Part shown: piece by piece, positions 6,157 through 10,448 of the stretch
How the letters are laid out: each line of letters starts with the position of its first letter
Numbering within the stretch: the first letter of the stretch is position 1
Assembly: GCA_903873045.1 (NCBI GenBank)
Contig: CAIQND010000530.1
Location: 1 to 10,448 of the forward strand
Length of the DNA: 10,448 bases
Direction: 5' to 3'
Origin: an uncultured Methylococcaceae bacterium
GTDB taxonomy: Bacteria > Pseudomonadota > Gammaproteobacteria > Methylococcales > Methylomonadaceae
Translations under genes and position numbers: made by a program
The notes under the pieces: model-generated
The model's database searches: none
Told to the model about the DNA's origin: nothing
Seen by the model: the letters and a program-made list of their open reading frames with translations, nothing else

Positions 6157-8811
6157 CTACAGCAAGGCTTTAATCTCGGGCACACATGATCCGCAGTTGC
6201 TGCCAGCTTTAAGACAAACACCTACTTCCTGATGGGTTTTTAGACCTTTTTCCTTGATGGCTGTCCGTATGGTTTTTTCGCCGATGTTAAAGCAGGCGCA
6301 GACGATGGTGCCAACATCGGGCGTACCCAACGGCGGTCTACCGGTCAGTAACGCCATTCGTTCCGGCATCTCTAATTGTGTTTTTGTAAACAGGCCGGTT
6401 AACCAGTTGCGTTCGGGAAGGTCGTTATCGGCAGCGATAAAAATGACGGTTTCCAGTTGATCGTTGATAATCTGCGCTGCCCGGTAATTGCCTTTACCGG
6501 CATCTTGGTATTCTTGCCACTGAGGCTTTTTGGTAGTTGTGCAGCCCAGATTTTTTTGGACACAGGTGTGCCAGTCTTCAGGTAGAGTTTTTCCTGCCAG
6601 TTCATAACGGTAAAAATGGTCACCTTTTATTTTGACCCGATAGTCAGTTTCGGTAATGGTCAGTTCTCGGCGCGACAAGATAAAGCCCTGCCAAACCGGT
6701 TGATAAGTGTTAATGCGGACGGGCGTGTGTTTGCTTTCCGGTTGTTTGGAGGCGGGGTCTACAACCGGATTGACTAGGGCACCCATACGGCCTTGGCTGG
6801 CGTATTGTTCAGTCCAGTGCATGGGTACAAACACGTTGCCTTGTTGTTGGCTGTCGGTAATCTGCACACGCGCAATCATTGATCCCCACTGGCTTTCGAT
6901 GACGGCCAAGGTGTTGGGCAGCAGTTTGTAGTGCAGGGCATCGAGCGGATGCACTTCAACAAAAGGTTCGGGTTTGTGTTGATTTAATTTGGCGGCAATG
7001 GCGGTGCGGGTCATGGTATGCCATTGGTCACGCAAGCGGCCGGTATTTAAGATCAGCGGGTAATTTTTATCCGGCAGATTAACGGGGGGACGTGGTTCTA
7101 TGGCAATAAACTGTGCCTTGCCGGATCGGGTAAAAAATTGTCCGTCCTCAAAAAAACGCGCTCTGCCTTGCGGATAGGCTTGATTAACCGGCCATTGAAT
7201 GGGTTGTAGCCGATCATAATCGTGCTGACTGATGTTAGAGAATGCGGATATGTCAAAATCACGCAGGCTTTGTTGGGGGTTATTTTCAAAACCTGATAGC
7301 GCGGCGTGTTCACGAAAAATTTCACTGGCATTTTGGTAAGAAAAAGCCTGTTTAAAACCCATGCGCTGGGCGATTTGAGTGATAATCCACCAGTCCGGTT
7401 TGGCATTGCCTGACGGACTGAACAATGCTCGCTGGCGAGAAATGCGCCGTTCAGAATTGGTGACGGTGCCGTCTTTTTCACTCCAGCCTTGAGCGGGTAA
7501 TAAAACGTGCGCCAATGCCGTGGTGTCGGTGTTGGCAATGCAATCTGAAACGACGACAAAATCACAGTGCTGCAAAGCATGTTTTACTTTGTTGGCATTA
7601 GGCATACTGACCACCGGATTGGTGCCCATAATCCAAACGGCTTTGACTTTGCCATCGTGAATGGCATCAAATAAGTCAACAGCAGCCAGACCTGGTTGGG
7701 TGGCAATCGTCTTCGTTCCCCAAAATCGTGCTACCCGATCTATATCTTCGCTATTTGAAAAATCGATATGCGCTGCCAGTTGATGGGCTAAACCACCTAC
7801 TTCACGTCCTCCCATGGCATTGGGTTGGCCGGTTAACGAGAAGGGCCCCATACCGGGTTTGCCAATTCTGCCGGTAGCGAGATGGCAATTGATAATCGCA
7901 TTGACTTTATCCGTACCCGATGACGATTGATTGATGCCTTGACTGTACAGGCTTATGACTTGTTCATGACTGGCAAACCACTGATAAAAACAGTGCAAGT
8001 CTTCCACCGTGACAAGACATTGCGCCGCAACTTGTTCGATAGTGTAGCTACCGGCGGCCTTAAGGGCTTCGGAAAAACCTTCGGTATGGGCATCGATATA
8101 GGTTTTATTGAGGGCGTTTTGCCGGCTTAAAAAATCTAGCAATCCGTTAAATAAAACGGCATCGCTGCCGCTGGCAACGGCTAAATGCAAGTCAGCAATG
8201 TCACAAGTCGATGTTTGTCGAGGATCAATAACCACGATTTTTAAGGAAGGATTGGCTTCTTTTGCGGCCCGGATGCGCTGAAAACTGACGGGATGACACC
8301 ACGCTGCATTAGAACCAATCAGCACAATCATTTCGGCTTGTTCAAAATCATCATAACAACCCGGCACGGTGTCAGAACCAAAAGCCCGTTTATGTCCCGC
8401 CACAGAAGATGACATGCACAAACGACTATTGGTATCCATATTGCCGCTACCGATAAAACCTTTCATCAGCTTGTTGGCGACATAATAATCTTCGGTTAGC
8501 AGTTGCCCTGAACCATAAATAGCCACGGCATCAGGACCATACTTTTCAATGGTTTTAATAAACGTATTGGCAACCAAATCCAGTGCTTCAGTCCAGCTGG
8601 TATCACGACCATAGACGTTGGGTTGCAATAGCCGACCCTTCAGTTCTACCGTTTCTCCGAGCGCCGAGCCTTTTGAGCAAAGACGACCAAAATTGGCAGG
8701 ATGTGACAGGTCGCCACTGATAGTAACCTGATGGTCTTGCTTGCCGACTAATGCATTAATGCCGCAGCCTACGCCGCAGTAAGGGCAGGTGGTTTTTATG
8801 GTGTTATTCAT
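6157..8811 (-). CDS. nasA: Assimilatory nitrate reductase catalytic subunit
   Basis: This enzyme reduces nitrate to nitrite in the cytoplasm as the first step of nitrate assimilation. It is an 884-residue protein of the molybdopterin oxidoreductase (DMSO reductase) superfamily, close to the usual NasA length. The N-terminus has C9-P-Y-C12-G-V-G-C16 and C45, ligands of the [4Fe-4S] cluster. Cys132 in NSRLCMSSSVAG is the expected Mo ligand. The middle carries family blocks such as MGTNPVVSMPNA, and the molybdopterin dinucleotide-binding domain follows (LILNTGRLRDQWHTMTRT). The last 50 residues form a BFD-type [2Fe-2S] domain (Cys838, Cys840, Cys873, Cys876). There is no Tat signal, as expected for the assimilatory type. 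I start at ATG 8811, because an open extension to GTG 8868 reads through an ACACGGAT-type repeat. Only a weak GAG lies upstream. The gene follows the oxidoreductase on the same strand after a 391-bp repeat-filled gap. Confidence 0.93.
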   Translation of the reverse strand: MNNTIKTTCPYCGVGCGINALVGKQDHQVTISGDLSHPANFGRLCSKGSALGETVELKGRLLQPNVYGRDTSWTEALDLVANTFIKTIEKYGPDAVAIYGSGQLLTEDYYVANKLMKGFIGSGNMDTNSRLCMSSSVAGHKRAFGSDTVPGCYDDFEQAEMIVLIGSNAAWCHPVSFQRIRAAKEANPSLKIVVIDPRQTSTCDIADLHLAVASGSDAVLFNGLLDFLSRQNALNKTYIDAHTEGFSEALKAAGSYTIEQVAAQCLVTVEDLHCFYQWFASHEQVISLYSQGINQSSSGTDKVNAIINCHLATGRIGKPGMGPFSLTGQPNAMGGREVGGLAHQLAAHIDFSNSEDIDRVARFWGTKTIATQPGLAAVDLFDAIHDGKVKAVWIMGTNPVVSMPNANKVKHALQHCDFVVVSDCIANTDTTALAHVLLPAQGWSEKDGTVTNSERRISRQRALFSPSGNAKPDWWIITQIAQRMGFKQAFSYQNASEIFREHAALSGFENNPQQSLRDFDISAFSNISQHDYDRLQPIQWPVNQAYPQGRARFFEDGQFFTRSGKAQFIAIEPRPPVNLPDKNYPLILNTGRLRDQWHTMTRTAIAAKLNQHKPEPFVEVHPLDALHYKLLPNTLAVIESQWGSMIARVQITDSQQQGNVFVPMHWTEQYASQGRMGALVNPVVDPASKQPESKHTPVRINTYQPVWQGFILSRRELTITETDYRVKIKGDHFYRYELAGKTLPEDWHTCVQKNLGCTTTKKPQWQEYQDAGKGNYRAAQIINDQLETVIFIAADNDLPERNWLTGLFTKTQLEMPERMALLTGRPPLGTPDVGTIVCACFNIGEKTIRTAIKEKGLKTHQEVGVCLKAGSNCGSCVPEIKALL

Positions 8812-8855
8812 TAAAAATCTCGTGGGGTGGGCAAGCGTACATAAGCATTCATGGA

Positions 8856-9146
8856 ACACGGATGACACGGATTATACGGATTTCAACGGATTTCATTTTA
8901 AGTCGTAGGCCGGAATAAGGCTTTTTGAGCGCAAGCGAGAAGAAGCGTTTCCGGCACGTACGATATGCCGGAAACGCCACCACGCGCTACGCTTGGGTGG
9001 CCTTATTCCGGCCTACGCCAATTGCTTGCTATAGCTCACCAGAATCAAGAATTAAAAACTTGAAGATTGAGTTATAGCTGCTGTTTTCATAAGATTGAGA
9101 AACTTTCTTTATCCGTGTCTATCAGTCAAATCCGTGTCATCGGTGT
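8856..9146. repeat. Inverted ACACGGATGACACGGATT pair
   Basis: ACACGGATGACACGGATT at 8856-8873 recurs on the opposite strand at 9146-9129 with one mismatch. Further CGGAT units follow each arm. This unit is a known style of dispersed repeat. Here it frames the larger palindrome at 8904-9017. Confidence 0.6.
8904..9017. repeat. 114-bp nested palindrome, REP/BIME-like
   Basis: The outer arms are a perfect 18-bp inverted repeat, CGTAGGCCGGAATAAGGC at 8904-8921 and its complement at 9000-9017. Inside is a perfect 12-bp inverted repeat, GCGTTTCCGGCA at 8945-8956 and its complement at 8966-8977, with a 9-nt loop. The regions between also pair in part (AGCGCAAGCG against the CGCTACGCTT side). It resembles REP/BIME-type extragenic palindromes that carry GCCGGA and CCTACG cores. 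Confidence 0.75.
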
Positions 9147-9171
9147 GCTATTTTTTAACGACATTAGTGTT

Positions 9172-9195
9172 GCTTTTCTTCGTGTCTTCGTGGTG
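9172..9195. repeat. CTTCGTG-type dispersed repeat, copy B
   Basis: GCTTTTCTTCGTG plus TCTTCGTGGTG is the shorter partner of the repeat at 6070-6102, in the same orientation. It lies just downstream of the oxidoreductase stop codon. Confidence 0.6.
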
Positions 9196-9202
9196 CAATG
9201 TT

Positions 9203-10411
9203 TTAAGTAATCCTGCCAAAAATAAGTCGGTCCCTTATGTCAGCAACAGGCGCTTCTTTCTCCAGCAATTCCTGATACCAACTACCATCAATCGTGTCGC
9301 CATACAGGACAGCGCCTATTAGTTTGTTGGCTTTTATGACCAGTTTTTTGTAGATGCCTAAAGCTGAATCAATAAAATGAATACTTTCGCAACTGTCATC
9401 GCCCATAAAATCACCGACAGAAAATAAATTAATCCCGGTTACTTTAAGTTTGGTGGCCGTAGGTAAAGTAATGTATTTGGCGACACCATGAGCGCTTAAA
9501 TGATTGGCGCATACTTTGGCTTGTTCAAACAACGGCGCGACCAGTCCAAAGGTATCGCCGCGATGTTGGATACATTCACCGACGGCATAAATACGGGGGT
9601 CGTAACTTTGCATCGTATCATTGACCACAAGCCCTCGTTCACAATATAACCCCGCTTCTTGAGCCAGTGTTATATGGGGACGTACACCGATTGCCATAAT
9701 AAACAGGTCACAGGCCAGTTCGCTGCCATCTTCAAAAAGAACGGCTGTGATGTGTCCGTTTTCATCGCCGATTAACTGCCGGGTTTTGGCGGCCATCTTA
9801 AATTTTAAACAGCGTTGTTCCAGTTCTTGCTGGAGCATTTTACCGGCTTGTTGATCCATTTGCCGATTGAGCAAAACTTCATTGTTATGAATTACGGTAA
9901 CGTCCATGCCTCTTACAGCCAGTCCGTTAGCCGCTTCCAGACCTAATAAACCACCACCCAGCACCACGGCTTTGTTATGGCTTTTACTGTAAGTCAGCAT
10001 TTTGTTGATGTCGACAATATCACGAAAACTGATAACGCCTTCCAGATCATTGCCTGGAATGGAAGCGATAACCGCTTTAGATCCCGTCGCAATCAACAGT
10101 CGGTCATAACCCACAATGGTGCCGTCTTGCGCATAAACTTTTCGGTTTTTTCGGTCTATGCGCACCACCGTTTTATACACGCCCGCATGCAGTGTTATGC
10201 CGTTGTCGCTATACCACTGGCGGTTGTTGATAAAAATATCGTCAAGGGTTTTCTCGCCGCACAATACCGATGACAACATGATGCGGTTGTAATTGCCGTA
10301 AGGTTCTGCGCCAAAGACGGTAATGTTGTATTTATCCGGCGTTGCCGTTAGCAGTTCTTCTACGGTACGCATACCGGCCATGCCGTTACCGATAACGACC
10401 AGGCTAAGCAT
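9203..10411 (-). CDS. NirB-type FAD/NADH oxidoreductase serving nitrate reductase
   Basis: This is a 402-residue cytosolic flavoprotein that probably passes electrons from NAD(P)H to NasA. The FAD-binding Rossmann motif is VVIGNGMAGMRT (5-16) and the second, NAD(P)H-binding motif is VVLGGGLLGLEAA (149-161). LLIATGSKA (105-113) and IYAVGECIQH (274-283) are the usual FAD-contact segments. KLKVTGINLFSVGD (321-334) and DGSWY (375-379) are shared with the first part of NirB nitrite reductase. The protein stops at RDRLIFGRIT, where NirB-type proteins go on to BFD [2Fe-2S] and sirohaem domains, and NasA supplies a BFD domain instead. Related genes have been called nasB or nasC in different organisms, so I give no symbol. 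I start at ATG 10411, since a TTG at 10417 has no support. There is no Shine-Dalgarno, but the ATG overlaps the upstream gene's end by 8 bp, which suggests translational coupling. Confidence 0.85.
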   Translation of the reverse strand: MLSLVVIGNGMAGMRTVEELLTATPDKYNITVFGAEPYGNYNRIMLSSVLCGEKTLDDIFINNRQWYSDNGITLHAGVYKTVVRIDRKNRKVYAQDGTIVGYDRLLIATGSKAVIASIPGNDLEGVISFRDIVDINKMLTYSKSHNKAVVLGGGLLGLEAANGLAVRGMDVTVIHNNEVLLNRQMDQQAGKMLQQELEQRCLKFKMAAKTRQLIGDENGHITAVLFEDGSELACDLFIMAIGVRPHITLAQEAGLYCERGLVVNDTMQSYDPRIYAVGECIQHRGDTFGLVAPLFEQAKVCANHLSAHGVAKYITLPTATKLKVTGINLFSVGDFMGDDSCESIHFIDSALGIYKKLVIKANKLIGAVLYGDTIDGSWYQELLEKEAPVADIRDRLIFGRIT

Positions 10412-10448
10412 GGGCAATACGGACTTGAACGCTGCCGTTTTCTATACG
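10404..10448 (-). CDS. nirD: C-terminal end of a probable nirD, cut by the window edge
   Basis: Only the last 14 codons and the TAG stop are present (RIENGSVQVRIAHA). They overlap the start of the oxidoreductase gene by 8 bp in another frame. The short strand R[IV]-x-[ND]-G-x-V-Q-[VL] resembles the last strand of NirD, the Rieske-fold small subunit of NADH-dependent nitrite reductase. A nirD would fit a nitrate/nitrite assimilation cluster. With so few residues, another Rieske-like or unrelated protein cannot be excluded. Confidence 0.45.
   Translation of the reverse strand, partial: RIENGSVQVRIAHA

Larger units (their letters stand above)
8812..9202. other. Repeat-filled spacer inside the nitrate cluster
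   Basis: This 391-bp stretch separates the oxidoreductase gene from nasA and holds no gene. From outside in, it contains ACACGGAT-type repeats in inverted orientation (8856-8873 and 9129-9146), a 114-bp palindrome (8904-9017) and a CTTCGTG-type repeat (9172-9195). If the two genes are cotranscribed, the RNA would carry this whole structure. I could not find a convincing nasA promoter in it. Confidence 0.6.

Noticed and set aside
5979..6221. Open frame of 80 codons on the minus strand
   Set aside because: It overlaps the end of nasA in another frame and its middle is a translation of the CTTCGTG repeat (TTKPRRTRRK).
8812..8868. Longer N-terminus for NasA from GTG 8868
   Set aside because: The extra 19 residues come from an ACACGGAT-type repeat, while the family starts close to the CPYCGVGC motif, as the ATG 8811 start gives.
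9095..9322. Open frame on the plus strand opposite the oxidoreductase end
   Set aside because: It is composed of dispersed repeats plus the antisense of a clear gene.

Overview
The window looks like chromosomal DNA of a gammaproteobacterium of moderate to low GC content. The proteins recall those of gammaproteobacterial methanotrophs (Methylococcales), but no methane-oxidation gene is present, so that placement is inference. Genes are loosely packed. The spacers are filled with palindromic and dispersed repeats, some of which have disturbed genes.

Layout: 1-688 holds no gene, only nested palindromes and a three-copy degenerate motif. At 689-1384 (minus) is a C-factor-like short-chain dehydrogenase with a good sigma70-type promoter and a TTG start. 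Divergent from it at 1611-2540 (plus) is a MaoC-like double-hotdog protein that keeps the hydratase Asp/His pair. A small four-cysteine protein (DUF1289-like) lies at 2759-2965 (minus). At 3262-4122 (plus) is a decayed L,D-transpeptidase. It has lost its N-terminal half and is split by a 94-bp two-hairpin MITE-like element with perfect 11-bp inverted ends and 8-bp flanking direct repeats. Removing the element plus one flanking copy rejoins the frame exactly. At 4238-5749 (plus) is a 503-residue protein of unknown function whose C-terminal half resembles, remotely, a RelA/SpoT-type nucleotidyltransferase. Its 3' end lies inside a 153-bp tandem duplication (5711 to about 6014).

The right part, all on the minus strand, is a nitrate/nitrite assimilation cluster. 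In transcription order it contains the last 14 codons of what is probably nirD, a NirB-type FAD/NADH oxidoreductase that overlaps it by 8 bp, a 391-bp spacer full of repeats, and nasA. NasA is the molybdopterin nitrate reductase, with a C-terminal BFD-type [2Fe-2S] domain. The oxidoreductase ends just where NirB proteins would begin their BFD domains, while NasA carries such a domain. The likely electron path is therefore NADH to FAD, then the NasA [2Fe-2S] centre, the [4Fe-4S] centre, the Mo cofactor and finally nitrate.

The least ordinary items are the MITE-like insertion in the transpeptidase relic, the RelA/SpoT-like orphan protein with its duplicated tail, and the repeat load around nasA. 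I see no CRISPR array, rRNA, tRNA or complete transposase gene.
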